Of a stretch of DNA of 64,000 nucleotides, positions 33,696-42,687 are shown one piece after another. Position 1 is the first letter of the stretch. Each line of letters begins with the position of its first letter. The DNA is from Bog-159 sp963818855. Lineage in GTDB: Bacteria; Acidobacteriota; Terriglobia; Bryobacterales; Bryobacteraceae. The notes beneath the pieces were generated by a model. The model searched no databases, was not told the origin of the DNA, and saw only the letters and a list, made by a program, of their open reading frames with translations. The position numbers and the translations under genes were made by a program. The DNA is taken from NCBI GenBank assembly GCA_963818855.1, contig CAWFUH010000012.1, positions 248,001 to 312,000 of the forward strand, given 5' to 3'.

Positions 33696-35489
33696 CTAGC
33701 GATCCATGATGATCTTTTCGAAACTGGTAATCCCGTTGTGAATCTCTATCTCCTTGGAAGATTGCTTACCGTCTTTCTCGACCCTGATCGTGTACTTGCC
33801 CGGTGGCAGTTGCAGCTTCGCGGGAGTAACTTTGTCCGACTGCGTGCCATTAATGAAAATATGCGCGCCCACCGGCGTACTGGCCAGCATCAAAACGCCC
33901 CCTGGAACGCGTAACGCGACAGTGGGGATTTCCACCGCGCTATTGGTGACGGTGACCAGGCGATGCTCGGTCTGATAGCCTTGGCGGCTGATGCTTACCC
34001 TGTGCTGTCCGGGCGTGGCATCCAGCGCGCATGGCGTGGTACAAGCGCTGTCGGGCTGATCGTCCAGCATGGCCGTGGCATCCGGAGGAATGGTGGCGAC
34101 CGCAACCTTAACATATGGACTGGCGGACAAATCCGGTGGCGGCTGGCGCGGCACGGATCGCGTACGCTGCTCCGGTACGACAGGCGGTGGAATGGGTCCG
34201 CGCTCAGGCGCTTCGCTGGTGACCTCGGTCTTGGGCTCGGCTTTAGTTGCGCTCTCAGGGGCTTTAGCTTCGTTCTCGGCTTCCTTCTTTTCGCCGGAAT
34301 TCTCGGCAGCGGCCGACGCCGGTGCGCCATCAACCGGCGGCATGGGGCTGGGTTTCTTCTCTTCAGCCGCCGGCGTGGCAGGCGATGAGGTCTGGACTGC
34401 CGGCGGCGCTTGAGTTTGGGTGGCGGCCGGCTGGGGAGGACTCGGTTCGGAAGATCCCGAAAGCCAGGGCGCCGCCTGCCAGGCGATCAACACCACCAGG
34501 CCGGCCGCCACCAGAATGGCGAAGACCACCGGCAGAACTCCCACTCGGCGCCGCTCGCTGGGCTTGGTTTCCTCCGTGCTGCGGGATAGAGAAACGTTGC
34601 TGGGACGGCGCGCCTCCATGGCGGTGGGGAGGTTCAACCCGCCGCCGCGCGGCAGCAGTTTCCAACCCTTGGCCTCCGCGCAGGCGGCTTCCAGCGCGTC
34701 CACGAATTTCTGGCAGTTGGGGTAGCGCGCATCGGGCTTCTTGGCCAGCGCGCGCCGCAGCACGTTGGTGATCCCCTGGTTGAGCGTGGCATTCAGCCGG
34801 TGTGCGGGAATCGGCTCTTCGGCCACGATCTTATAGACCACGGTGGTGAGCTGTTCGCCGGTGAAGGGCTTCTCGCCGGTCAGCATTTCAAACGTGATGA
34901 CGGCGAGCGAAAACTGGTCGGCGCGCCCATCCACTGCCAGGCCCTGCACCTGCTCCGGTGCCATGTAATGCGGCGTGCCCACGATGGCGCCCGTCATGGT
35001 GAACTGCTCGTTGGTGCTGATTTTGGCGATTCCGAAGTCGGTGATCTTGGCCGTGCCATCCTCGCTCACCATGATGTTGGCGGGCTTAATGTCGCGATGC
35101 ACGATGCCCTTGCCGTGCGCGTAATCGAGCGCCACGGCGGCCTGGCCCAGAATGGCGAACATGCGGTCCGGCGGCAACGGCTGCCCGGAAATCAACTGGT
35201 CGAGCGTGGGACCGTTCACGTACTCCATGGCGATGTAGGCGATGTCGTCCTGCGCCTCCATGTCATAGATGGTGACGATACCGGGGTGCGAGAGGACGCC
35301 TGCCGAGCGCGCTTCGCGAAACAACCTCTCGCGCAGCCGGGCGCGTTCCTCGGCGTTGCTGACTTCACCCAGTCTGATGGTTTTGATGGCTACCGGACGC
35401 CCGATGGTGGGATCCGTGGCGAGGTACACGACGCCCATGGCGCCGCGGCCCAGTTCGCGCACGATCTTATATCGCCCGATGCGATCCAT
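33696..35489 (-). CDS. membrane Ser/Thr protein kinase with PEGA domains
   Basis: A 597-residue Hanks-type kinase: ELGRGAMGVVYLATD and VAIKTIRL (Gly loop and Lys), IVHRDIKPANIM (catalytic Asp), ITDFGIAKI (DFG) and GTPHYMAPEQV. One membrane span (VVFAILVAAGLVVLIAW) lies near residues 320-340, followed by a Pro/Ala/Glu-rich linker and two PEGA-like domains (VPGGVLMLASTPVGAHIFINGT). The PEGA part would sense or anchor to the envelope. It lies next to a polysaccharide export set. Confidence 0.93.
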   Translation of the reverse strand: MDRIGRYKIVRELGRGAMGVVYLATDPTIGRPVAIKTIRLGEVSNAEERARLRERLFREARSAGVLSHPGIVTIYDMEAQDDIAYIAMEYVNGPTLDQLISGQPLPPDRMFAILGQAAVALDYAHGKGIVHRDIKPANIMVSEDGTAKITDFGIAKISTNEQFTMTGAIVGTPHYMAPEQVQGLAVDGRADQFSLAVITFEMLTGEKPFTGEQLTTVVYKIVAEEPIPAHRLNATLNQGITNVLRRALAKKPDARYPNCQKFVDALEAACAEAKGWKLLPRGGGLNLPTAMEARRPSNVSLSRSTEETKPSERRRVGVLPVVFAILVAAGLVVLIAWQAAPWLSGSSEPSPPQPAATQTQAPPAVQTSSPATPAAEEKKPSPMPPVDGAPASAAAENSGEKKEAENEAKAPESATKAEPKTEVTSEAPERGPIPPPVVPEQRTRSVPRQPPPDLSASPYVKVAVATIPPDATAMLDDQPDSACTTPCALDATPGQHRVSISRQGYQTEHRLVTVTNSAVEIPTVALRVPGGVLMLASTPVGAHIFINGTQSDKVTPAKLQLPPGKYTIRVEKDGKQSSKEIEIHNGITSFEKIIMDR

Positions 35490-35510
35490 CAGACTTCAGT
35501 TTACTGTACG

Positions 35511-35553
35511 TGGGGCAGACCTCCAGGTCTGCGCGGGTCCTCCAGGACCCGCC
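35511..35553 (+). repeat. modular hairpin repeat, left half only
   Basis: GTGGGGC followed by GCAGACCTCCAGGTCTGC and GCGGGTCCTCCAGGACCCGC. These modules are identical to the first two of the element at 5281-5368, and the right half is absent. It lies 20 bases upstream of the kinase start. Confidence 0.85.
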
Positions 35554-35587
35554 TTTTGCGCTATGGAATCCTCACAATGGGAGCCCG

Positions 35588-36445
35588 CTAATCGCTCTTC
35601 GAATAATAATACGTGTATTTGCTGTACAACTCGGATGCCCGCGCACCATTCGCCACGATGCCCAGTACGTTGTTTTCGCAGAGCGATTGCATCGCACGGG
35701 TCACGTTGTCAAACGTAGTCGAGCCGATCTTGACCACCAGAATGGTGCCGTCGGCCAATGTCGAGAGCAGGTTGGCATCCGCGGAAAACAGCAGGGGCGG
35801 GGTGTCGAAAATGGCCCAGGTAAACACTTTGGGCAGCTCTTCGAAAAGTACCTTGGCCTGCCGGTTGTTCAGCAGTTCCAGGGGGTTTTTCACCAGCGAC
35901 CCGGCCGGCAGCACAAACAGATTCATCCCGGACACTCTGCGCAGCGCGCCCGCCAGCGGCACTTGGCCCATCAGATAATCCGTAAGGCCCGGCGCGCGAT
36001 CTATCTGGAACAGGTTATGAATCAGCGGCCGGCGCAAATCAAAGTCTCCCAGCAGCACCCGGTTCTCGCTCAAGTGCGACTCGGCCAGCGCCAGGTTCAC
36101 GGCGGTGAACGTCTTGCCTTCGGCGGGCGAGGGACTGCTGATCACAATCGTATGCAGCGGCTGCAGCGTCTGCAGATGATTCAAGCGCGTGCGCAGGGTC
36201 CGGAACTCTTCGGCCGGCGTCTCGTGCGAGTGCTGCAGGTCGAGCAGGTGCGATTCGGGCGCCGGCTGGAAGGCGACTTCGGGCACATTTTCGAGAATGG
36301 AGGGATGCAATCCGCCCGGCGTGGCATCCTCGATGGCCAGCCGCACCGTCCCGTTCCCGGGCGCCAACGCCGGAACGCTGCCGTCTTCCAAACTGATGAC
36401 GCCACTCTGTTCGGCGCGGCGCAAAGCATCGTGTACTCGGCTCAT
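35588..36445 (-). CDS. bacterial tyrosine kinase (CpsD/CapB family), polysaccharide regulator
   Basis: A 285-residue P-loop ATPase: SSPSPAEGKTFTAVNLA (Walker A), VLLGDFDLRRP (Walker A') and WAIFDTPPLLF (Walker B). The tail LYSKYTYYYSKSD is the autophosphorylated tyrosine cluster. It lacks membrane spans and works with the Wzz-like protein encoded just upstream, controlling chain length and export. Confidence 0.88.
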   Translation of the reverse strand: MSRVHDALRRAEQSGVISLEDGSVPALAPGNGTVRLAIEDATPGGLHPSILENVPEVAFQPAPESHLLDLQHSHETPAEEFRTLRTRLNHLQTLQPLHTIVISSPSPAEGKTFTAVNLALAESHLSENRVLLGDFDLRRPLIHNLFQIDRAPGLTDYLMGQVPLAGALRRVSGMNLFVLPAGSLVKNPLELLNNRQAKVLFEELPKVFTWAIFDTPPLLFSADANLLSTLADGTILVVKIGSTTFDNVTRAMQSLCENNVLGIVANGARASELYSKYTYYYSKSD

Positions 36446-36453
36446 CGTTCTTC

Positions 36454-38121
36454 CTAACTCTTCCCGAAATAGTAGTAGTACATCGAACTGCTCATGGCGA
36501 TCGTGCCCAGCATGATTGCCATGGACCAGGCCAGCCAGAAGAGGCGGCGCTTGCGGCGCACCAGCAGCGCGTTTTCGAGTAGCGGAATGCTGCTCAAGAC
36601 CGGCAAGTTGGTATAGGCGCGCACGTCTTTCAGATTTTTCAAGGAAGTGTCTTTCATCTCCCTCACGCCCGCCATCAAAACTCCGAAAAACAGGCCGAGT
36701 CCGGTGCCGGCGCCGGCGATCAGCAGGCGGTTCGGCTCGCTGGCCTGCTCCGGCAGAGAGGCCGGGTCCAGGGTTTCCAGATTTTCGCCCGCCTTGCGTT
36801 CCTCCAGGTTGCTGGAGGTCTGGGATGTCTCCATTTTGTGAGTTTTGTCTTCGTAGTCAGTCTTAGCCAAACTGTAATCGCGCACCAATGCGGCGTACTT
36901 CTGCTCGTTGACCGGACTGGCTTCGATGCGGGCCTGGTAAGCGGCGATTTCCGCCTGCACTTGCCGGAGCTGCTTGGCGCGCTCAGCCATCTCCATGTTA
37001 CGCGCCGCGATTTGCGCCTTCATATTGGCGATCTGCATCTGTACGTTCTCGAGGGACTGGGCCGCCTGCAGATTCGTCACTTTGGGGGGTGGGCCCGCTT
37101 TGGCCGCGGCGCTGGATTCTTCCTTTTCCAGATCGTCCCGCTGTTTCTTGAGCACGCTAATTTGGGCCTCGAAGCGCCGAATATCCGGATGATCCGGTTT
37201 ATAGGTCTGCCGCGCGGCCGAAAGCTGCGTATCCAGATCCAGAATCTTGTTGTTCAGTTGAATGATCCGCTCGTTCTTCACCTGCTCGCGGCCGGACTGC
37301 TGGTCCAGATTGGAACCGATGAAGTTAGCCTCCTGCTGCAGGTTCTGGAGATTGCTCTCCATGATCATTTTGTCCTGCTCATCCCGGTTGATACTCTCGT
37401 TGATGTTCTGTTGCTGTATGTCCAGCGTGTTGAGCGCCTGCAGATTCGCCTGCAACTGGTCCGGCAGGCGGCCGGCATTTTCCGACTTGAACCGGGCCAT
37501 CTCCACATCCAGTTGGTCGAGCTTTTCTTTGGCTGCCTTAAGCTGATCGGTCAAGAACTGCGTGGTAGTATTGGCCTGCTGGCGAAGCTGATTGTTGGTC
37601 TCTTCGGTGAACTTCGAAACCAATTCCCGTACCACGGCCTGCGCCTTGTACTTATCGGAGTAAGAGAAGCTGATCTCGAAAGCCGAGGCGAATCTCTGCT
37701 GCTGCTGCGCGGCGCCCGTTTCCACGATATTGATTTTGATCGCCTTGCGCATCTGCTCGACGACGTCTTCCATGGGCTTGCGCTGGAGCTCTTTGGCATA
37801 CAGCTTGAGGGCGGGCCGTTGAATGAGCTCCTCCAGTTGAGTACGGCTTTCGATCTGCTGCTGCATGGCGAGCAGCCGCTCCGCCATCTGCGTGCTGATG
37901 TTGCTCGGTACCAGGCGCTCGGAAACCTGCTGCGGCGTGATGCGCATAACCGCCGTGGAGATGAAAGTATCCGGCCATAGAAATGCGACCACTACTGCGG
38001 CCACCAACCCGGCAAAAGTCGGCCCCACGATCCAGGAACGATAGCGGCGCAGAATATCGATATAGTCTTCGATATCCGGCGGGCGGCGGGAAACGCTGAC
38101 ATATCCTTGCTGGGGTACCAT
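36454..38121 (-). CDS. polysaccharide co-polymerase/chain length protein (Wzz/GumC family)
   Basis: A 555-residue protein with two membrane spans (IVGPTFAGLVAAVVVAFLW near residue 35; FWLAWSMAIMLGTIAM near the end). A long coiled-coil periplasmic region (residues 170-430, rich in Gln/Glu/Leu) lies between them, and a PxxP-like segment precedes the last span. The tyrosine kinase domain is encoded separately downstream. Together they span the inner membrane for exopolysaccharide export. Confidence 0.88.
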   Translation of the reverse strand: MVPQQGYVSVSRRPPDIEDYIDILRRYRSWIVGPTFAGLVAAVVVAFLWPDTFISTAVMRITPQQVSERLVPSNISTQMAERLLAMQQQIESRTQLEELIQRPALKLYAKELQRKPMEDVVEQMRKAIKINIVETGAAQQQQRFASAFEISFSYSDKYKAQAVVRELVSKFTEETNNQLRQQANTTTQFLTDQLKAAKEKLDQLDVEMARFKSENAGRLPDQLQANLQALNTLDIQQQNINESINRDEQDKMIMESNLQNLQQEANFIGSNLDQQSGREQVKNERIIQLNNKILDLDTQLSAARQTYKPDHPDIRRFEAQISVLKKQRDDLEKEESSAAAKAGPPPKVTNLQAAQSLENVQMQIANMKAQIAARNMEMAERAKQLRQVQAEIAAYQARIEASPVNEQKYAALVRDYSLAKTDYEDKTHKMETSQTSSNLEERKAGENLETLDPASLPEQASEPNRLLIAGAGTGLGLFFGVLMAGVREMKDTSLKNLKDVRAYTNLPVLSSIPLLENALLVRRKRRLFWLAWSMAIMLGTIAMSSSMYYYYFGKS

Positions 38122-38182
38122 AAGTCCGAAAAACTCTCTTTCTTAGAATCGGCGGCCGGTCCGGAAACCTACCGGGCGCATG

Positions 38183-38839
38183 TCACGGCACGATGATCTG
38201 GTCGCCCGGCTTCAAAAGAATATTCTGCGCCATATTCTTGCCGTGAGTAACCTGATGATAGTTGAATTTCAGCCTTTCCGACCCGCGCAGGATCACAATC
38301 TTGTTGGTGTTGGCAAACTCCCGGAAGCCGCCGGCGTTTACCAGCGCTTCCAATATGGTAGTAGGGATAACCAGCGGGTAGGCTCCCGGCTTAATGACTT
38401 CGCCCTGGATGTAGTACTTCTTGCTGTTGACCTTTTCTACCCCGACCGTCACTTCGGGATGCACCATCACCCTTTCCAGGCTGGCGGCGATGCTCTCGCT
38501 CAACTGCTCAGGTGTGAGGCCGGCGGCCTGGATCTCGCCGACGAGTGGAACGGAAACTTTGCCGTCCGGACGCACCGTAAAATTGCCGGAGTTTTCCGGC
38601 TCGCGCCAGACCCGTATGGATATGACATCCTCCGCGCCGATTATGTACGCATGGGGATCCACTCCCGGGGTCCCCGCGGGGGACTTGACATCCGGAGCTG
38701 TGTTTTTCGCAGGTTGGGCTTTATTCGTAGCAGTCTGCGACGGCGCGGAGGGTTGCTCAGGGGCGGCCGGCTGCTGGGCGCCGAGCATGCCGCATAGGGC
38801 CGTGGCCAGCAATGCAGGCACACTAATAACTTTGCGCAT
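38183..38839 (-). CDS. outer membrane polysaccharide export protein (Wza-like, short)
   Basis: A 218-residue exported protein: signal peptide, Pro/Ala-rich linker, Poly_export domain (YIIGAEDVISIRVWREPENSGNFTVRPDGKVSVPLVGEI) and an SLBB domain (YYIQGEVIKPGAYPL, then LLKPGDQIIVP). It lacks the long C-terminal barrel part of Wza. It is first gene of the three-gene export module (Wza-like, Wzz, BY-kinase). Confidence 0.88.
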   Translation of the reverse strand: MRKVISVPALLATALCGMLGAQQPAAPEQPSAPSQTATNKAQPAKNTAPDVKSPAGTPGVDPHAYIIGAEDVISIRVWREPENSGNFTVRPDGKVSVPLVGEIQAAGLTPEQLSESIAASLERVMVHPEVTVGVEKVNSKKYYIQGEVIKPGAYPLVIPTTILEALVNAGGFREFANTNKIVILRGSERLKFNYHQVTHGKNMAQNILLKPGDQIIVP

Positions 38840-38942
38840 TTCTCTTTAGTTTACAGCAATCCTGGCGGCCGCCGCCAAGTTCAGGCACCTGCCGAAGTTC
38901 ATGTTAACTCTGGTTAATGGTACTATGCTGGGAAATACCTCT

Positions 38943-39353
38943 ATGAACTACTTCCTCGCCAAGACGGACCCGGAAACTTATTCGATTGAGGACCTTGCGC
39001 GCGAGCGCAAGACGGTTTGGGATGGCGTACGCAATCCGCAAGCACTGCGAGCGATTCGCGAAATGCATCCTGGTGACCGGGTTTTCATTTACCACAGTAT
39101 GGGCGATGCCCGCATCGTCGGGCTGGCTAAGGTGGCATCGGCGCCGCGGCCGGACCTTAAAGACCCCAAGCTTACCGTGGTGGACTTCGAGTTTCTAGGC
39201 ATGCTGGAGCCGCCCACGACCTTGCACGAAATCAAGGAAAGCGGACTTTTCGCCGATTGGGCACTGGTCCGGCAAGGCCGGCTTTCCACCATGACCGCTC
39301 CCGGCGCGTTTGTCGAATGGATGCGGAAGCGCTACGGCAAGTCGAAGATCTGA
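38943..39353 (+). CDS. EVE domain protein
   Basis: A 136-residue EVE (PUA-like) protein from ATG 38943: NYFLAKTDPETYSIEDL, VWDGVRNPQALRAIREMHPGDRVFIYHS, then IVGLAKV and VDFEFL. The fold binds modified bases in nucleic acids in related families. The alternative start at 38901 adds a non-conserved leader. Confidence 0.9.
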   Translation: MNYFLAKTDPETYSIEDLARERKTVWDGVRNPQALRAIREMHPGDRVFIYHSMGDARIVGLAKVASAPRPDLKDPKLTVVDFEFLGMLEPPTTLHEIKESGLFADWALVRQGRLSTMTAPGAFVEWMRKRYGKSKI

Positions 39354-39355
39354 TC

Positions 39356-39442
39356 GTGGGGCGGGACTCCAGTCCTGCGGCCGACGTCCACGTCGGCCTG
39401 GGCGGGTCTGGAGACCCGCCGCCGACCTGGAGGTCTGCCCCA
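39356..39442 (+). repeat. modular TCCA/TGGA hairpin repeat, four modules
   Basis: Modules: GCGGGACTCCAGTCCTGC, GGCCGACGTCCACGTCGGCC, GGCGGGTCTGGAGACCCGCC and GCCGACCTGGAGGTCTGC, bounded by GTGGGGC and GCCCCAC. Centres read TCCA, TCCA, TGGA, TGGA. It lies between the EVE gene and the histidine kinase. Confidence 0.9.
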
Positions 39443-39612
39443 CTGAACTCCGCGTCTCCATAGCCGCTTCTCCCAATTTCCGGATTCCGCGTTGCTTCTC
39501 TGCTGGTAACTGCAAGAAAAGTTTACTATTATGATGGTGGGCGGGTGGCATGCAACGTGCTTCGGTCGAAACCCCGGGCAGGAGTGTGTCCTCGAAATCG
39601 CTGGCGCCGTAA

Positions 39613-42597
39613 ATGTTTCAGGAACTCAAATTTCAGCTCTCCACCGCGATCCTGACGATCCTCACCATCGCCGCCGCCGCTTCCGCGATTATTAATTTCC
39701 AGCAGCAGCATAAATTCCGCCTGGCCGATGACGGGGCCGTCTGGGTCGATCGCGGCAACAGTGTGGAGGCCCTGCACATCGATCCCGATGGACCGGCTGC
39801 CAAGGCCGGTCTCAAGGACGGTGACAAGGTGCTGCGAATCAACGGCGCAGCCACTCAAAAGGCCATAGACGTTCCCCAAATTCTGGCGGCTGTGGGAGCC
39901 TGGAACAAGGCCGATTATACGGCCAGCCGGCAAGGGGTCGAGTTCAAGGCCACGGTCTACATCCGCGAAGAGCCGCTCGATCCGGCGGTCAGTTACCAGT
40001 ACATGGTGGGCGGCGCGTATCTGCTCATCGGGCTGTTTGTCTACTTCCGGCGGGGCAGCGCGCATATGGCCCGGCACTTCTATATCCTCTGCCTGGTCTC
40101 GTTCATCCTGTGCTCGTTCCATTACACCGGCAAGCTGAACGGCTTCGACAAGGTAATCTATTTCTGTAACGTGGCGGCCGGTCTGCTCGCGCCTACCGTC
40201 TTCCTGCACTTCTGTCTGACTTTCCCCGAGCCGCGCCGCTGGTTCCGTTCCAAGACAGCAGTAGCGATTCTCTACCTGCCGCCCGCGTTGCTGTTCCCGA
40301 CCTGGCTGGCGATCACTTCCGGCACGCTGCGCATCGGCATTTCGCCCGTGGAACTGCGCTGGATGCTCGACCGGCTCTGGCAGCCGCTGCTGATCGTTCC
40401 TTATGTGTTGGGAGGCCTGGTCCTCAGCCGGGACTATCGCAAAGCCGAAGATCCCATCGTGCGCCAGCAGTTGAAATGGCTGCGCAACGGCACATTCTGC
40501 GGCATCCTGCCGTTCACCGTGCTGTACGTATTGCCCTATGCGCTGGGGATGCTGCCCAACCAGTACATGCGGCTTTCCGTTCTGTCGATGGTGCTCATCC
40601 CGCTGACGCTGGCCTATGCCGTCGCGCGGTACCGCCTGATGGACGTCGACATCCTTTTCCGCCGCGGCTATGCTTACACGCTGGCTACCGTCTGCGTGCT
40701 GGCGGCATTCTACGGGATCGTGTTCTCGCTCGGCAGCCTGGTGCAAAAGAATTTTAAGGACGTCGGCAACACCGGCCTGATCGCCGTCATGCTGGTGGCG
40801 GCGTTCCTGTTCCAACCCATCCGCACCTGGATTCAGGAGCGGCTGGACAAGCACTTCTATCGCGACCGCTATGACTACCGGCGCACCCTGGTCGAGTTCG
40901 CCCGCGAGCTCAGCGCGGAAACCGATCTGGATGCCATGCTCGGCTCGGTTTGCGAGCGCCTGCTCAAGACCCTGTCCATCCGCCACATGGCCGTATTCCT
41001 GTCCGAGGATCGCTCCCCGGACGATCAGCCCTTTTTCCGCCTGAAAATGTCGATGGGCGCACGCCGCCGGCCGCCGGACCTGACCGCCGATCAACTGGAC
41101 CTGAGCTTTCTGAACTGGGAGCTGCCGCAGCCCTATATCTTCTTCGAACGCACCCGCCACCAACTGGATGCGGTGTCGCGCAGTTGGCCGGCCAGTGTGC
41201 GCGCAGCCATTGCCGATCTCGACCTCACTTACTATCTTCCGTGCACCGTGCGCGGCCGGACCATCGCGTACCTGGGTGTGAGCCGCACCGAAGACGGCGA
41301 TTTTCTTTCTACGGTGGATGTCGAAATGCTAGCCACCATCTCCGGCTATGTGGGAATCGCCATTGAAAACGCCACCCTCTACCGCTCCCTGCAGCGCAAG
41401 ATGGAGGAGTACGAGCGGCTGAAGGAGTTCAGCGAAAATATCGTCGAGTCCATCAACGTGGGGATTCTGGCAGCGGATCTGGATGACCGCGTGGAGAGCT
41501 GGAACACCCAAATCGAGAGGCTCACTGGAATCGCACGGCAGTCCGCGGTGGGGCGCAAGCTGTCGGAGCTGTTTCCCGCCGAACTGTCCGATCAGTTCGA
41601 GCGCGTGCGCGGCCAGACCGGTATTCATCACATCTACAAGTTCGTGCTGCACCCCACGGCGCTCTCCGTGCTGCCCAGCCACGAGCCGGTTCCCATCAAC
41701 GGGTCCGGCCAGGCGGCGGGTGTGGCGCTGGCCAGTCATCTGAGTGCTACTCTGAGCGCTACTCTGAATGTGGCCATCGCGCCGCTGGTCTCAAAGGATT
41801 TCGAACAGATCGGCCGCTTGATCATTTTTGACGACGTGACGGACCGCGCCGAGCTCGAGCAGCGCCTGGTACAAGCGGACAAGCTTTCGAGCATCGGGCT
41901 GCTGGCGGCGGGGGTGGCGCACGAAGTGAATACGCCGCTGGCGGTCATCTCCACCTACGCCCAGATGCTGGCCAAACAAGTGGCTAACGACGACCAGAAA
42001 TCCATCCTGCTGGATAAGATCGCCAAGCAGACTTTCCGCGCCAGCGAGATCGTCAATTCGCTGCTGAATTTCTCGCGTACTTCGACCACTGCCTTCGGCG
42101 ATGTGGACCTGAACAAGGTGATTCGTGAAACCATGTCGCTGCTCGAACATCAGATCCAGAAAGTAGGCGTGGAAGTGAAGCTCGATCTGGCGCCCGGGTT
42201 GCCCACTGTACACGGCAACGCCGGCAAACTGCAGCAGGTGTTCTTGAACCTGTTCTTGAATGCCCGCGATGCCATGGATGGCGGCGGCGTACTCTCGGTG
42301 CGCAGTTGGGCCGAAGAACGGGGCGCGCTCGTGGAGGTTTCCGACACCGGTCACGGCATCCCGCCCGAGCACCTGCAGCGGATCTACGATCCCTTCTTCA
42401 CCACCAAGGGCGCCCGCAAAGGCACTGGCATGGGCTTGGCGGTGACTTATGGGATCATTCAGGAACACAAGGGTTCCATCGAAGTATCCAGCCGCCAGGG
42501 AGGCACGCGATTCCAGTTGCGCCTGCCGTGGTCGAGGACTGCCCTGGCTCAGGGCGCCAGTCTGGCCGCCTCCACACAACCGGTAAACGCCGCGTGA
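39613..42597 (+). CDS. membrane sensor histidine kinase with PDZ, GAF and PAS domains
   Basis: A 994-residue kinase. An N-terminal span is followed by a PDZ domain (VEALHIDPDGPAAKAGLKDGDKVLRING, about 50-100) and a membrane region with several spans (about 130-400, starting MVGGAYLLIGLFVYF). Then come a GAF domain (about 430-600), PAS (VGILAADLDDRVESWN, about 610-720), HisKA with AAGVAHEVNTPLA (His770) and an HATPase (VFLNLFLNARDAMDGGG, DTGHGIP, GTGMGLAV). The output partner is the sigma-54 regulator downstream. The layout recalls PrsK-type kinases linked to exopolysaccharide. Confidence 0.92.
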   Translation: MFQELKFQLSTAILTILTIAAAASAIINFQQQHKFRLADDGAVWVDRGNSVEALHIDPDGPAAKAGLKDGDKVLRINGAATQKAIDVPQILAAVGAWNKADYTASRQGVEFKATVYIREEPLDPAVSYQYMVGGAYLLIGLFVYFRRGSAHMARHFYILCLVSFILCSFHYTGKLNGFDKVIYFCNVAAGLLAPTVFLHFCLTFPEPRRWFRSKTAVAILYLPPALLFPTWLAITSGTLRIGISPVELRWMLDRLWQPLLIVPYVLGGLVLSRDYRKAEDPIVRQQLKWLRNGTFCGILPFTVLYVLPYALGMLPNQYMRLSVLSMVLIPLTLAYAVARYRLMDVDILFRRGYAYTLATVCVLAAFYGIVFSLGSLVQKNFKDVGNTGLIAVMLVAAFLFQPIRTWIQERLDKHFYRDRYDYRRTLVEFARELSAETDLDAMLGSVCERLLKTLSIRHMAVFLSEDRSPDDQPFFRLKMSMGARRRPPDLTADQLDLSFLNWELPQPYIFFERTRHQLDAVSRSWPASVRAAIADLDLTYYLPCTVRGRTIAYLGVSRTEDGDFLSTVDVEMLATISGYVGIAIENATLYRSLQRKMEEYERLKEFSENIVESINVGILAADLDDRVESWNTQIERLTGIARQSAVGRKLSELFPAELSDQFERVRGQTGIHHIYKFVLHPTALSVLPSHEPVPINGSGQAAGVALASHLSATLSATLNVAIAPLVSKDFEQIGRLIIFDDVTDRAELEQRLVQADKLSSIGLLAAGVAHEVNTPLAVISTYAQMLAKQVANDDQKSILLDKIAKQTFRASEIVNSLLNFSRTSTTAFGDVDLNKVIRETMSLLEHQIQKVGVEVKLDLAPGLPTVHGNAGKLQQVFLNLFLNARDAMDGGGVLSVRSWAEERGALVEVSDTGHGIPPEHLQRIYDPFFTTKGARKGTGMGLAVTYGIIQEHKGSIEVSSRQGGTRFQLRLPWSRTALAQGASLAASTQPVNAA

Positions 42598-42636
42598 CCG
42601 AATACTCTGCCATCCGTCTATTCGCGGTGTTTGGAC

Positions 42637-42672
42637 GGCGGGCTTTAGCCGGCGCGGGGCTTCAGCCCCGCC
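42637..42672 (+). repeat. TTTA/TTCA-type palindromic repeat between kinase and regulator genes
   Basis: GGCGGGCTTTAGCCGGCG followed by CGGGGCTTCAGCCCCG. Same type as 48254-48302 and as the in-frame copy in shc. Confidence 0.85.
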
Positions 42673-42687
42673 GCTGTGTGGCCTGAA

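Noticed and set aside
39529..41163. Long minus-strand frame (544 codons) opposite the histidine kinase
   Set aside because: It is a mirror of GC-rich codon bias: the plus strand carries clear PDZ, membrane and GAF sequence, while the minus translation is His/Gln/Arg-rich without motifs. The same applies to minus 4175-5542, 21631-22593 and 61020-62426.
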